NCBI GenBank assembly: GCA_019055375.1
Contig: JAHQIW010007073.1
Span: forward strand, 62,001-126,000
Length of the DNA stretch: 64,000 nt
Reading direction: 5' to 3'
Origin: Parelaphostrongylus tenuis
Taxonomy: Eukaryota > Nematoda > Chromadorea > Rhabditida > Metastrongylidae
Numbering within the stretch: the first letter of the stretch is position 1; each line of letters starts with the position of its first letter. Shown piece by piece: positions 1 through 11,229 of this stretch. The notes below the pieces were generated by a model, which saw nothing but the letters and a program-made list of their open reading frames with translations, did no database searches and had not been told where the DNA came from. Both the position numbers and the translations under genes were made by a program.

Positions 1-598
1 GCTCATCATTACAAAATGAACGACGGCAACCTATAATCGATTCATTGGTAACCTGGAACACCGATATAAAAACTCTACCAATAAATAGTCGTAGTTGCTG
101 TTGAAATAGAATTTTTGTGAAGTGAACATTTTCATCAGTTGCTGGCTTCAAAGCGCCCTTGGCTATGGTAAAGCTAGGAGATCGACCTGCCTCCAGATAG
201 TTTGCAGAATTTCTATTCTGATGAGAATTCGCTGAAGATTTTGAGGCCATGTTTGAACGATATTTCTTTCATATTTTGAGAACAGTTGAAAATGAACCAA
301 TAGTCTCGAATCATCTCAGACAAAAGTCATTCTCTCAACCAGTCTTTGCTTGACCTCTCTCAATATGGTCACTAAATACCCCCACGTTTTGGCATACTGC
401 CAACGTCATTCATGTGTAAGTCTTAATGATAAATTGAGTCCAGACTTCTGTCACAGGTTTTTTGTCAAAATTTACCTTCGTGATTTAACATGCCCTCTCT
501 CAAACACTAGGGAGAAACTTCAAGAGGAATCGTTAACACATTTTTCCAACAAATCAAGCGTCGCATTCAAATCAGTAGTGATTGAATAAACAATGATT
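1..598. other. Unassigned spacer
   Basis: No exon, repeat or RNA that I can support. Short open frames are present but have no recognisable domain. Confidence 0.4.
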
Positions 599-664
599 TC
601 TATGAACCTAATCGAATTGAGTGGTGAGTCAAAACTCACCACTCAATTCTCTTAGGTTCATAGA
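599..664. repeat. Near-perfect hairpin (solo inverted repeat)
   Basis: Two arms of about 30 bases face each other around a 4-base loop (tctatgaacctaatcg... and its complement). The arms match except for a short stretch near the middle (atcg against ctct). No coding role is seen; it is probably a small foldback element or its scar. Confidence 0.7.
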
Positions 665-954
665 AAACATCATAACAATGCGAAATGGATTAAAAATACT
701 ATTAATGTCGAGTATTAAACAATGACTATTAAGTAAACTGCACGGTTTGATAACATTATCGTTATATGGTCCGGCTGACGAAATAGAGAAAATACAAGAA
801 ATGAGTATGAAGAGTCTCAAAAAAAAATTTTCAAAGAAGCGCAGCCACCGTCCGTTCTCTCTGTTGCCATGACATGTAAATTCATCTTCAACAGAGACTG
901 TCTTGGTATTCAAAATTAACCTGTTTCAAAGATATATAGCAAATATGGATAATT

Positions 955-1080
955 TGCTTGAGGTAGCATCAAGGAGTGGCGGCAAAGAGGTGATCTCGAT
1001 GGCATGGTGGTATCATGCTCCCCGGTATAGGCAAAACGTAATTTCAACTCCCACTGAGGTTCAAGCGTTTTGTACCATTT
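955..1080 (+). mobile_element. SINE family A, degenerate copy
   Basis: tRNA-like head with a box A-like stretch (tggcatggtggtatcatgct) and a box B-like stretch (tttcaactcccactgagg). Other copies in the window share the sequence that follows, ...gaggctcaaagttttgcat. Confidence 0.5.
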
Positions 1081-1255
1081 AGTCTTCTTGATTGTGCATT
1101 TTAGACACCACACCACTGCTAAAATCATAAAAAAGAATCGATGTAGATCATTCATCAAAATGCTTTCTGCTTAACTGGGTTGATGCCGAGTGTGCTTACC
1201 TAACCAAACCCGTCAAGAAATGGTTGCTTACAATTTGATCTTATCAAAAAAGGAG

Positions 1256-1375
1256 TGGTAGCAAAGCGACGGTCTTGACGGTGCAGTGGTATCACGCGTC
1301 TCCCGTAAAGGTGAAAGCAGGTTCAGCTTTCGACTAAGGTTGAGTTTTTCTTTAGCTCTCAATCTTCTAAGACGC
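1256..1375 (+). mobile_element. SINE family A, degenerate copy
   Basis: Same arrangement as the copy at 955: gacggtgcagtggtatcacg as box A region and gcaggttcagctttcgact as box B region, about 300 bases downstream in the same orientation. Confidence 0.5.
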
Positions 1376-2267
1376 TCGTTTGCTCGAAGTTACATGATCC
1401 AAAGCGTGTTACACTATGCATAACGATTTTAGAAAAAATATACTTGAATAACTATCGCCCAGCAGCGGTATATTTTCCAAGGTAAACATATTTTAGCGTA
1501 CCGGCTTAACTTCCTTGAAATCGTCGCCGACGATGACTAGCTGATCGTCCACATTGGAATAGACACACTTTTCGTCCGAAGGAACTCTTTGTGACGTCGA
1601 ACCCACTTCGATAAAATCCGCGTGACAACCGCGAACGAAATTATATTGGTTCTCTTAAAGATATTGTTGTTATCAGATGTTGAATCCTAATTATCAGTTA
1701 CAATGTCGCTAATGAAAACTTTATCGGTTCAGTTTTCGGGCTAACAGTACTCGTTCTCTGGGACTACAGTGTATAAACTAAAATTTGTAAGCCAGATGGG
1801 AAGAGCTGAGATTTAAAATGTTCAGTGATCTATAGATAGGTTTTAAGAAACTGAAAAATCGTTTTGAGTAAAAATTTACGTTCAAAATGTCTCTTAAAGA
1901 TTCTGTCAGATTCAAGAAAGGTTAGTGAGCCAGATATGCACATGTCATCGAAAATTCATAGTTAGCTTATCGCAGAGTTGTGACAGATACCATGAGGGAG
2001 ACCTCCAAAGAATAATTTGGAAAAATGTGATCTGAAACTTCCGAAAACAAACCAAATGGAATGATCATTTCAAAGCAGACGCTAGAGCACTGAGTGACGT
2101 TCATTGCACTCGGGAAAGTATCATCGACTGTGATTGAAGCACATCTGAATGTTGAGGTATTGAAGAGAAAGATAGATGTGAGGTTCAAAACAATTCTATA
2201 TCGTATTCAACGTGGTTTATCGTGTAGTGCGAATCATGAAACAAATGTACCCATTGATGTAGAGTGA
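1376..2267. other. Unassigned spacer
   Basis: No exon with a recognisable product, no RNA and no clear repeat was seen. Confidence 0.35.
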
Positions 2268-2370
2268 TGTGCGAAACTTTCGCGTCAGCCAGGACTAGAA
2301 CCCGCATCTCACTCTATCCGGGAGCGCGCGCTCTATCTGTTACACCACTGACACCCATCATGCAAACCAC
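2268..2370 (-). mobile_element. SINE family A copy
   Basis: Read on the minus strand it has a tRNA-like head with a box A stretch (gtgtcagtggtgtaacagat), a G/C-rich middle and a box B-like stretch (gcgggttctagtcctgg). This copy is flanked downstream by the usual tail, which reads gcaaaactt-like. Confidence 0.55.
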
Positions 2371-3654
2371 TCTTCATGGGTACATTTGATATATCATACC
2401 ACCGACAGAAGCGGTTTAATAGAAATAATTCCATTTATTCATAAAACAGTGATAAATAAAATACGAAAATTGTGAATCCTCATATGCACGTCGCTTAATT
2501 GTCGTGAGTTGCTCAAAACTTGCAGCATGTCAGCGTCATTTGTGCTGAGTGGTGGTGGTGGTCTCAGCTCTCTTCTCAGCTTTCTTGTATCAACTTTGAA
2601 ACTTTGATTCTAAGAAAACGTTCGAAAGATCTCCGTTCTCAAATACGTTCTATTATATTGATGTCTTCATTTCTTCATAAGACAGTGAGAGTCATTGAGA
2701 TGAATTTACGAATGCTCGTTGGATGCTAACGAACTTTGGAGTAAATGGGAGATTAGCGGGAAAGCGTGGAAGACCAGTGAGTTGCCATTGGTTGAAAAGC
2801 GATACTGATGCACATTGCACACAGACGGACTCCGTCAACGGCAGCGACGTCAAGAAGAACACGAAGAGCATCTGCAAATTTCAACCATTGATTAACGCTG
2901 TTTTGTTAACGGATATCTATTCGACCGACTCAGATAGATATCTTCTAATAAATTCTTACGAAAAAGTGCATTTCCTTTCAATAGTAGTGAGGTGTCTGCA
3001 TAAAATTCTTGTTCTACTTTCAAAATTTGAAAATCCAAAAGATTCATATGCTCGAAACTCGACAGCATCACTGATGGTGAGCTCAGGGGATACCCAGAGA
3101 GTTCGTTGATCAGTAAATTTGCTTTAATCAGGCGGTCATTTTAAAATGTTCAAATTTTAGTCTTTTGCAGAAAAAAACCTTTTAATAAAGAGATACAAGC
3201 ATTTTCAAGAGAATTCATACATAAGATATGGATGTCCAAAGAGGAAACGGTACAACTGACGATAAGAAAATGGACGCTGTGTGAAGTGCACGATGATGAA
3301 TCGCGACTGTTTTCTAATTCGATGGCTATGATGAAGACTGAGCTTTCATTTTATGATCAGCATTTCCTTGGAAAAACGTATGATAAATGCGAGGGCAGGC
3401 GATAAGCGGTCGTCAAAAGATTTTATTATATTTGCACTAACGCTGCACACAATCAGATCAACGTAGCAAAATATTACTCAGCTAAAAATGACTAAATCTC
3501 ACATATTGTTTCCATCGCCGTACTTTCTACTCTTTCCGTATCCATTATGGCATTTCCAGTGACACATTCGATCTTCATAAACAGATTGCTTTTTTAAAAA
3601 AACGCTAAATTGAGTTCAAACAAGAGACTATTGTGGAAAACAATGGAAAAAACA
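2371..3654. other. Spacer with one long unassigned frame
   Basis: The interval 2723-3109 on the plus strand is open for 128 codons. The product has no recognisable domain, signal peptide or splice context, and an overlapping minus-strand frame (2877-2692) is about equally open, so I do not call a gene. Confidence 0.3.
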
Positions 3655-3835
3655 GAGGAATTCCCCACATACTCTTCCCTCCTTGCTACGACGCTGGGCT
3701 TAATGTGGGGCGTGGGCGGCTGACGAGGGGGGAGAGACCCCCGAAACACACGTGTATGGCTCTGGCGTAAAAATTTCGATGAAGCTTTGAACATTCTTAC
3801 AGAATTATGCTGAATATTCATTGCGAGCTTGAAAA
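3655..3835 (+). mobile_element. Hammerhead-bearing repeat, family F copy 1
   Basis: About 180 bases that align with the minus strand of 61835-61655 across the whole interval, upstream and downstream of the ribozyme (shared blocks gggcttaatg and atggctctggcgtaaaa). No target-site duplication was recognised, so the ends are approximate. Confidence 0.6.
3714..3762 (+). ncRNA. Hammerhead ribozyme, family F copy 1
   Basis: All core positions are present: CUGACGA at 3720-3726, GAAA at 3743-3746 and cleavage triplet GUA ending at 3756. Stem II is 5 bp (GGGGG 3727-3731 with CCCCC 3738-3742) with loop GAGAGA. Stem III is minimal (A3746-U3755, C3747-G3754) with an acacgt loop. Stem I (3714-3719 with 3757-3762) has one G-G mismatch and two wobbles. 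Self-cleavage is predicted but unproven; the short stem III may favour cleavage as a dimer. Confidence 0.75.
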
Positions 3836-4395
3836 ACAGCCGATGCTATGGACCTAAAGGAGTTCTAATTTGCTTTTGATTTTATAAGTGCTCTCCTTGG
3901 GTGGCATAAGAAATCTCAGCTCATTAGTTGACTACTACTTTAAGATCGCCTTTTGAAAGCAGAACACATTCTTCGAAACAGCGATTACGACAACTTTACT
4001 AAGGTACTGTGTTCTCGCATCCCAACAGTGCGGAAAAGGTGTGTTTCAAATGAAGTTTTCTTGCTTGGCTGCTTGCATGGCACCTCTGCGAGCTGTGCGA
4101 GTGTCAACACATTTCGTTAGTTTCTTTGCATCGCAATCGTCATCCATGACGATGTTGCAGTACGACCATGGCTTCTATTGTAAGCCTTAACCCTCATCTA
4201 CAAAACATCTGGAGCTGCGCGTCCTGCTGATTAAAATTGATTATGAGCACTCTCGTCTAACGTGTAGATGGTCGTCCTTGAAGACAGGTCTATTCTCTTG
4301 TCCACTCTACGGTCCTCTTACTCCATCCGTTGCCTGTTTTTCTTAGCATTGACCCGCTCACTGCGTTTCGCTATCGATCTGCATCTTGTACGAAT
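3836..4395. other. Unassigned spacer
   Basis: No gene, RNA or clear repeat seen up to the target-site duplication at 4396. Confidence 0.35.
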
Positions 4396-4410
4396 TAATG
4401 GACAGTTTTG
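4396..4410 (+). repeat. Target-site duplication, left copy (15 bp)
   Basis: taatggacagttttg, repeated exactly at 4823-4837 on the other side of the family D element. Confidence 0.85.
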
Positions 4411-4822
4411 TTAAGACCACGCTCGAATTTCAATAGATCCTTTCATTATTATTTGAGCCAACTTGCCATGACAAGTTGGCTCATATGGTAATGATTGGAT
4501 CTATTGAAATTTTGAGCGTGGTCTTAACAAAGCACTCGAAATAAAGGTATAATAAGATAAGAAAAAACCAGCCAAAGAACAATCGAGTGCGCAACACTCT
4601 GTATTAGGTGAAAACTTTACTTGACATAGAGTGTAGAACGTTCGTTTTCGATGACTTTCTGTAGCGAGAGTAGGGCTCCCAAGAGTATTGGCCATAAAAG
4701 ATCGAAAGACGACGGGTTCTGCTCGACTGAGGAGTCTATAAGGACGAAACACGTGTATCGGGCCGTACAAGAGCCCTTACCAAACCACATGACAAGTTGG
4801 CTCAAATAATAATGAAAGGATC
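4411..4822 (+). mobile_element. Retrozyme-like element, family D copy 1
   Basis: A 412-bp insertion bounded by a perfect 15-bp direct repeat. The first 55 bases are an inverted copy of the sequence that follows (ttaagaccacgctcgaattt against aaattttgagcgtggtctta). The body is slightly more than one unit: the block catgacaagttggctca starts at 4467 and again at 4788, giving a unit near 321 bp that carries one hammerhead. There is no coding capacity. The long duplication points to retrotransposition rather than cut-and-paste transposition. An enzyme source in trans (Penelope-like or LINE) is inferred. Confidence 0.8.
4721..4763 (+). ncRNA. Hammerhead ribozyme, family D copy 1
   Basis: Stem I GCUCGA (4721-4726) pairs with UCGGGC (4758-4763). 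Core CUGAGGA is 4727-4733. Stem II is GUCU (4734-4737) with GGAC (4742-4745), loop AUAA. GAAA is 4746-4749. Stem III is only A4749-U4756 and C4750-G4755 around a palindromic ACGU loop. The cleavage triplet GUA ends at 4757. Every core base is intact, so this copy is predicted to be active. Confidence 0.85.
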
Positions 4823-4837
4823 TAATGGACAGTTTTG
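4823..4837 (+). repeat. Target-site duplication, right copy (15 bp)
   Basis: Exact repeat of taatggacagttttg at 4396-4410. Confidence 0.85.
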
Positions 4838-7429
4838 AAAGATCTGAGTAACGGAAACCGATTAGACGCTGTGAGTGCTCATTAAATTGTTGAAGACTTC
4901 AATATAAGGGACCTGTGGGTGGTGACAAATATCTTTATGTGATTGAAGTATCAGACTACGTATTAGCTGCATGACAGAGTAGCAAGAATTTGGAATCGAA
5001 AAGGCGAGCGCGCCTTTGTGGTCCAATATTTGGTCAGTAGCTTTTTATAGGTCCAAATATGATCCATGTCCGCTCTCTTCGATGTGCTTCTCCGTGTAGT
5101 TCGCTCATTGTATGACCATGTTACACGCATTAAAGAATTAGGAGCAGGTAGAATAACCGGCAACCTTTATAACACTGAGTAGGATTAGAATGTGGTCGTT
5201 GTAAAAATCTCGCCTGCTAAACGAGCTAAACCTCATTCAAAGTCCGTTATATGCGCAAAAGATTACATTTTGTAGAGAGTTTGTAGCGTATATTTGACCG
5301 GCGTATTGGGTGTCAGATGCATTCATCGGAAGATAATTCAGACACTTTCTTGAGTTGGATGACTGTGCGCTATGCCTTCAGTGGTTGAAATTTTTCGTTT
5401 GAAGGCGCGATGCTATAAGTGTTGCGAGAAGTCCATATAAATTATGGCTTTGAACACCAAGAAAGTCAATAGAAATAATGTCGGACCCTCAAACTGAGTC
5501 GTTTTTCGTACTTTCTATCGCAACTTGTACGTCAGAAGGTAGAGTTTCAACAGCAACTTTCTTCTTCTCAACAGCAATTTTAAAATCCAAAACGGGGATT
5601 TTGGGACGGAGTCGGCATAGAATCTTTTCGTCAACATTCCATAACATGGCGAGGATGCTTTAGTGGTTCCATAGTCGATCATCACAAACCTTTGAGATTT
5701 CAATCCACCACATGGTTGACACCTTTACAAAAAGTCCGTAGTTCAACTAAATTTTTTTGAACTTTCTTCCCACTTCCTTAAGCAAATTGTTTGTCTACTG
5801 CTGTCACGCTTTTGCCACAAAAGTATAATCTTTCTGCAAATCTGCTTGTGGATGAAAATAAAACCTTTTAGTTTCAAGTTTTTATCGTCTGATTGAGTGA
5901 CACTTTTCTAGAAAGTAATTATGTTGTCAGCAGGACAAGGTTTTGACTTTCAACTATGCTATCAGAATTATAATGATAAGCTAAAATCTCCTTGCCATAC
6001 TTTTTCCTGTGAAGATGGCGACGAAGCGATGGGAAAGCTAATCGTTATCACTCCGCTTGCCTTTTTTTTTTGTAAAATCTCGCATTTCAAAGGGTACAAA
6101 CCGAGGTTGCGTGAGTGTAAAGAAAAGTTTGAGTAAAACTTTTTACTATTTTCTTGAAACTAATGGTGTGACTTTTTAGTGATTCAGTAGGATGACTGGT
6201 GTAACGAAGTGAGTAGTTTTTGGCAGCTATTCAAAGTGTTTTCTAAACTCCTTTCTCTCGTAACATCTACAAGGATCTCCTGAAGTCAACATCATTAACA
6301 CAACTATGTAAAGCATCATTTTCTATACTCAAACTTCTTTCCATATTGAGCAACTCTTTGATGCTGACGGAGCCGCATTACATTCTTCTGATTAAAAATA
6401 ACGCACGTTCAATATAGCTTCGTAATCATATAATTACGCATAGCCCATAATGCTTGTAATCTATCAAATATTCCACTTAGGCATGTTGGAGAAGTCAGTT
6501 GTTGTCAGGGTTGTGTGCTAACAGTTATCGACGTTCGAAGTAACGAGAGACTTGGCGAGCCCTGAGTGGGTCTAACCAGCATCGCGGTCCTCACAAGCGA
6601 CTTCACTATCACCACTCTAAAGATCTTCTGTCTGTCCTATCAACTTCTAAAAGTTATAAGCTCAAAAGACTGATTGGAACATTTTTAACAATCGATTTTT
6701 CTTGAATCAATAATCAGTATCACGTCAATACTATCTGCCTTAGACATAGTGCTATATTGGTTAGTGTCAGCGAACCGTTCCGATCGTCAATCGTTATTGT
6801 AGGCTCCATATTTGCTTCAAAATTCCGTGTTTACACAAAAAATCATAAAATAGTCCACGGACGCATCGTCATCTCTCAGTCATCCAGTACGCCACGCGCA
6901 CCTTCTAAGCAAAATGCGACACTTGGGGCATTAGTGGAACAATAGCAAGCATATCCAATTACTTTATCATTATTTCAAATACCAGACAAGATTGCAACGC
7001 CATCCTAACTATATTTATAGAGCACGAATCAGAAGTCGCTCTCCAATTACCGAGAATAATCTCTCTTGACTGCCCGAATTCTTGTCAAATTTAGCCAAGA
7101 CAATGTAGATATCAGCAAAATCAAAACAACGTAATCTATCTTCTATGGTGAATTATGATCAAGATGGTAATGGATTTTTTGCTGAGCCTAATGCACATAA
7201 CAAAATTAACGGCACTGAGAGCGAAAGACACCTAGATCTGTCAGTAATACACAGAACAGCAATTATCTATGCCAACAAAATTGTGAGCTATCCATTGATC
7301 AACGATCTCCTTCTCCGGGTCAAGATATTTAGTGAGAAGAATTAGATTAAACAAGTTGTTTTTTATCTCTTCAACTGTTGTATTTTCTTCTAACAGCAAT
7401 TGACAATTTCTTTTTTTTTTGAAGCCAAA
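4838..7429. other. Spacer with weak coding-like stretches
   Basis: On the minus strand 5660-5495 stays open and ends in a stop, giving a Lys/Val-rich tail, and 5163-4963 is also open. The two share a short block (ggaaccactaaagc against ggaccacaaaggc), so they may be two pieces of one old repeat. Neither is recognised, and I found no splice-supported gene in these 2.6 kb. Confidence 0.3.
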
Positions 7430-7461
7430 CACGAGGTGTTATACAATTTCTTTATTCATTC

Positions 7462-7500
7462 AACAGCTGACGTTTCGGCAGTTCGCCTTCTTCAGAGCCA
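7462..7500 (-). ncRNA. Penelope-type minimal hammerhead motif, copy 1
   Basis: Minus strand: CUGAAGA from 7495, an extra A, then a 3-bp stem II (GGC with GCC, loop GAACU), GAAAC, then GUC. Stem III is reduced to A-U and C-G with no loop. Stem I is GGCU with AGCU. The best-preserved of the four copies. Hammerhead variants that nearly lack stem III are known from Penelope-like elements and are thought to act as dimers. Confidence 0.65.
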
Positions 7501-7842
7501 GGATAAGTCAAATTGTCTGCAATCCAATCAGTCACAAAAAATCATTAGACTCAGCTTTCAATCGCATCAAGCACAAAATAAACTCTCAACATACTCACTG
7601 TTTTTATATGTCTTTCAGTGAATAACTGAAGTGGAGACCACCGGACGGAGATCACATGGACTTGCAATGCACCCTAACCATCAAAACAGCAGTCTTATAT
7701 ACTAATTCATATCACGCGTGATAACGAGCTGTTCCTCTCTGCGGTTTATGGTTGGATTGATCGTATTAATACAAAACGATTTCAAAATCTTTTGCGCCGA
7801 TTCAGTGCTTGAGTGATTAAACTGTGGACAACGTGATCCTTC

Positions 7843-7880
7843 CAGGCTCTGAAGAAGGCGAGACTGCCGAAATATCAACT
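7843..7880 (+). ncRNA. Penelope-type minimal hammerhead motif, copy 2
   Basis: CUGAAGA starts at 7849 and GAAA is 7869-7872, followed by UAUC. The two stem III pairs are A7872-U7875 and U7873-A7874. The second pair replaces the C-G of copy 1, a compensatory change. Stem I is weakened because aac follows the cleavage site instead of agc. Confidence 0.6.
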
Positions 7881-7925
7881 GTTTGAAGAAAGATCATAGC
7901 AGCACGTGTTTGACTTGAGAATAAA

Positions 7926-8465
7926 CTAAGGAAATACTAAATTATTCCGAAGCTAATAGACAGTCCGTCTTAGAAGCAATAAAAAACTTGAAATGTTCAA
8001 TTTGTTTGAGAGGATGCGTACCGTTTTCGGGTACATCATTATTCATACGCCTTTTTCACTGTGCAGAGCTTTTCCCCTGACTTCTTGTGACCGTTCGAGA
8101 AGATAATTTTCGACGATTCTAATAACTTGCTTGGTTGATGAAAAGGCCTTTCTAGTTTGCTGTACCAGAAAAAATAATATTACACTTCGCATTTAGGTGA
8201 ATATATTTCGCTCACCTAGAATTTGAGGATGGCTCTTCGTTATAATTTCTAATGACAATTGACAGCAAATATCTCGACAGTTCTGAACCCGAATCTCATT
8301 TTAGAAGGGCTCCAATGAGCGTTGTAGTAACGAAGACAAAATTACATTAAACATCCGAAATAGTTAGCCCGTCACTTGACTTCATAGCGGCAAAAAAAAA
8401 CCATAAGCTACTGCCCTTGAAAGGAGAGAATGGTCTTTTCCACTATCCCATAACGATAAATATGA
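7926..8465. other. Unassigned spacer
   Basis: No gene or repeat recognised. Confidence 0.35.
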
Positions 8466-9002
8466 ATGTTCAACTTTCAATCGACGATTTTCATAATCTC
8501 GCTTTTGAAACATCACCAGTACATGGTCAGTAAGATGATTCAAGCCTTTTCGACATTGATACGTCCCCTTCTGTTCGTGGCTTATGTGAGCTTTTGCGGT
8601 ACCACCATCATTAAAGCCACCCACTCCTATTACAAAGGAGGGCGTCGAACAATAGTACGCTGTCGTCAAGAAAATGCATGGGCTGCCATCGTATCTACAA
8701 TCGATGTCATGTGTCTATCAACCCCGAGAAGGCTTGAGACATTTTTAACAAACTTATATATTGGGTGTTTTGGAAGCGAGATTTTAATAGTCAACATATT
8801 GTTCATATCAGCCGCAGTTATAGATACGTTGGCTGCCATGATTCCTCTAGACGGGAGCCTACTATTCTTCGACGCCTCGCCTCTATCACAAGGAGCGAGC
8901 GGCTCCGATGATGGTGTTGCTACCGAAACGTACGTAATGTATGAAGGGAACGTAACGTATCAACCTTTAAAAGAGCTGAAATACTCTACAGACTATACAT
9001 GA
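8466..9002 (+). CDS. Uncharacterised 178-residue open frame
   Basis: An unusually long uninterrupted frame (537 bases) for this A/T-rich spacer. The predicted product has two hydrophobic stretches (about residues 28-48 and 100-125) and a polar Ser/Gly/Asp-rich part near residue 145. I recognise no family. It lacks introns, unlike every supported gene here, and 8669-8382 is open on the other strand, so chance openness or an old intronless insertion is possible. Chosen start: the first ATG of the frame, with no supporting signal. Treat as hypothetical. Confidence 0.25.
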   Translation: MFNFQSTIFIISLLKHHQYMVSKMIQAFSTLIRPLLFVAYVSFCGTTIIKATHSYYKGGRRTIVRCRQENAWAAIVSTIDVMCLSTPRRLETFLTNLYIGCFGSEILIVNILFISAAVIDTLAAMIPLDGSLLFFDASPLSQGASGSDDGVATETYVMYEGNVTYQPLKELKYSTDYT

Positions 9003-9480
9003 AAATGCCCTGTAACAGAGAGAAAAGTGGACAATGAAAACCACCCCGCGCGCGGCCATTTCAACTGCAGCCCCGAGAAGGCGCAATTTTAATCCTTGAT
9101 CAGAAAATTTTCCTTCATCCCGAAAAAGGTTTTGAAATTTTTTTCGATACTCTAGTAAATTACTTCTTTACATGATCATATACATGTACCTCTGAATGAT
9201 AAATGTAAATTTATTTCCGCTCTATAGAAATTTTCCTATAAACCAGTTTCAGTTACAAAACTACCGTCTCAGAAGTTCTTGAATAGGCACTAACTTCGTT
9301 GAAAAGCCAATCTACAAACCCTATCCGAGCTGGAAATGGGCGCCAAAGTGTGACGTATCTTATTCCCATTGTTTCAGAACAGTAAGGTGCTATCTTGAAA
9401 AGCCATATCCAACGATACAATCGAGGTTCGTGTTTCACTGCGTTATATCCATTATTGGAGAAAGGGTCTTCCACACTGGG
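9003..9480. other. Spacer
   Basis: A minus-strand frame (9474-9253) is open for 73 codons and rich in aromatic residues, but shows no domain or splice context. No gene is called. Confidence 0.3.
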
Positions 9481-9494
9481 CTGCAGTCAATAAA

Positions 9495-9724
9495 TCAACT
9501 AAGTTGAAGGTGAAGACACAGTAAGCAAATCTTATGTTGGACGACGGTTTCAACGCTTAAACGCCGGAGATCTTGACTTCGAAGACAAGTCTCGTTCAGG
9601 ACGTCCAATGGAGTTGAACAAGGAAGACTCGACTGCTGGTTTTGGAGATGAAACTGTCGTCAAGAGATCACAAACCAGGTTGGATCAGATCCGAAACATA
9701 GCGAACCGATGGCAGGAAGTCTAA
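9495..9724 (+). pseudogene. Mariner transposase, internally deleted remnant
   Basis: The frame matches the N-terminal helix-turn-helix part of mariner transposases (a tract like SKSYVGRRFQRLNAGD, then DLDFEDKSRSGRP). It then runs into a C-terminal end (IANRWQEV and stop at 9722-9724), where mariner proteins typically end RWQ.VVD. The whole DDD catalytic middle, about 250 residues, is missing, yet the junction stays in frame. Terminal repeats were not found. Non-functional as a transposase; the surviving part could at most bind DNA. Confidence 0.7.
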
Positions 9725-11229
9725 AGAAACGATGGTCTTTATTTTGCAGAATAGTTACTATTGCTCTGTTTGGAAGTTATGCATAAATTTTCAACTTTCT
9801 GCAAGTGCCCCAGAGCTTTTTACCAACCTAAATGACATTCAACTCCAGTTTCATACGGCGCTACTTACTGCGTAACGGGATCGGCAAGTATTGCTTGGTG
9901 TTCATCAAGAGAGGACGTTTCAATTACATAAAACATTTCTCAGTTCCATTCATAACGAGCAACAAATAAAAATAACGAAATTGACAAAGTACAATTAATG
10001 ATGAGCCATTCCATGAACTCGTCGAGCGAATGTCTCGGCCACCAAAAGAGGAAAGACCAAAGTGGCGTCGGAACATACCTTGACAGCACGGCAACTGGGC
10101 TTCACCTAAACATACAATGTTTTCTTACAGAAATTGCCATTACACAAAAGCGACTGTCTAGTTTGTTGTTATTTGAAATGCATTCTGAGCCTATACATAT
10201 TGTCCATGTATACACCTATCAAGTCCTCGAAGATCACAACATAAGGAAGCCAAATTACACAAAAACACAGCAGATCCCCTCAACAGATTTTGTTTGAAGT
10301 TCAGCTAAAACGTGCAACATGTCGGCACTCTCGGTAGAGTTATCCAAGCCAAGGAGTTCTTCATTGCTATCCGGAGCCTTGAGTATTAAACTAGTGAATC
10401 CGTGGCGAAAAGTGCAGCTAAACACGATTTTACACGATCACTATTCCAAACACTACTCACTTATATAACGACGGGATTTCGCTAACAAAAATGTCAGGAT
10501 GGAACGAAGTTCGCTGTCTAAACTGTAGTGTTGAGATGAAATATGAAAGAATCAAATCGTGCAAAAACAGCATCATCATTACTCTCGAGATAAGGTAATC
10601 TTCAAAGCCTGAATACCTCTTCGCACTCGCATCGGTGATCGTCAACATCCACTTTTTTCCTTTCTTTTCAATCAGAAGGTAGCCAAAACTAATCTCTAAG
10701 CAGGGAAAAACTAGAAGACGAATTTGGCTGTGAGGAACTTAGCGATTTGCGAAAAAAGCAAGCTGTCGTAAATATGCCTATCAGCAGCTTAATCTGTCCC
10801 CACGCGACAAAACCAATACTTGGCCCATAACGTTGAGTACGCACACTACTGCTTACGTAAATAGGCGCCAATGCCTCACACTCTAAAAAAACATTTCTGA
10901 AGCTTCTCGCAAGCTTTGAAGCTCTTTTAGATTTATTACCGGTCACGAAATCAGCGTTGATTTCATGACGACACTGTGATTGGTCTCGACGGGGTTGGAA
11001 GGTCATGCTTACAAGTCATACCAAAACGACTGAGCGTTCCATTATAAGGGATACAGCCTTCAAATAATACTTCCTTGAGATATAGCATAAAGGCATAGGA
11101 TGATTTGTTATAACCCTTACAGTTCCATGAGCCCAACCCTCTGCGTTTCTAACACTGGCTTGTGTTTGATTTATCCCTTTACTTCGTCTAGAGTGATACA
11201 TCTTCGGCGTCGCTGTTATCAATAATAGG
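9725..11229. other. Spacer downstream of dhps
   Basis: The missing last exon of dhps (about 35-40 residues) was looked for here on the minus strand and not found. No other gene or repeat is supported. Confidence 0.35.

Larger units (their letters stand above)
7430..7925. mobile_element. Inverted pair of Penelope-type terminal repeats
   Basis: Two copies of one terminal segment lie head to head: a minus-strand copy (about 7560-7430) and a plus-strand copy (about 7800-7925). In each, a leader ending ...cctggctctg or ...tccaggctctg precedes a hammerhead motif, and cgtgtttggctt-like sequence follows. No reverse transcriptase lies between them, so this is a non-autonomous remnant. Confidence 0.6.

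Noticed and set aside
2723..3109. 128-codon open frame as a gene
   Set aside because: No domain, no splice signals, and the opposite strand is similarly open.
10457..10648. Last exon of deoxyhypusine synthase suggested by a TDAS stretch
   Set aside because: The residues after it do not match the FPLLVA-type segment, and the acceptor is poor.
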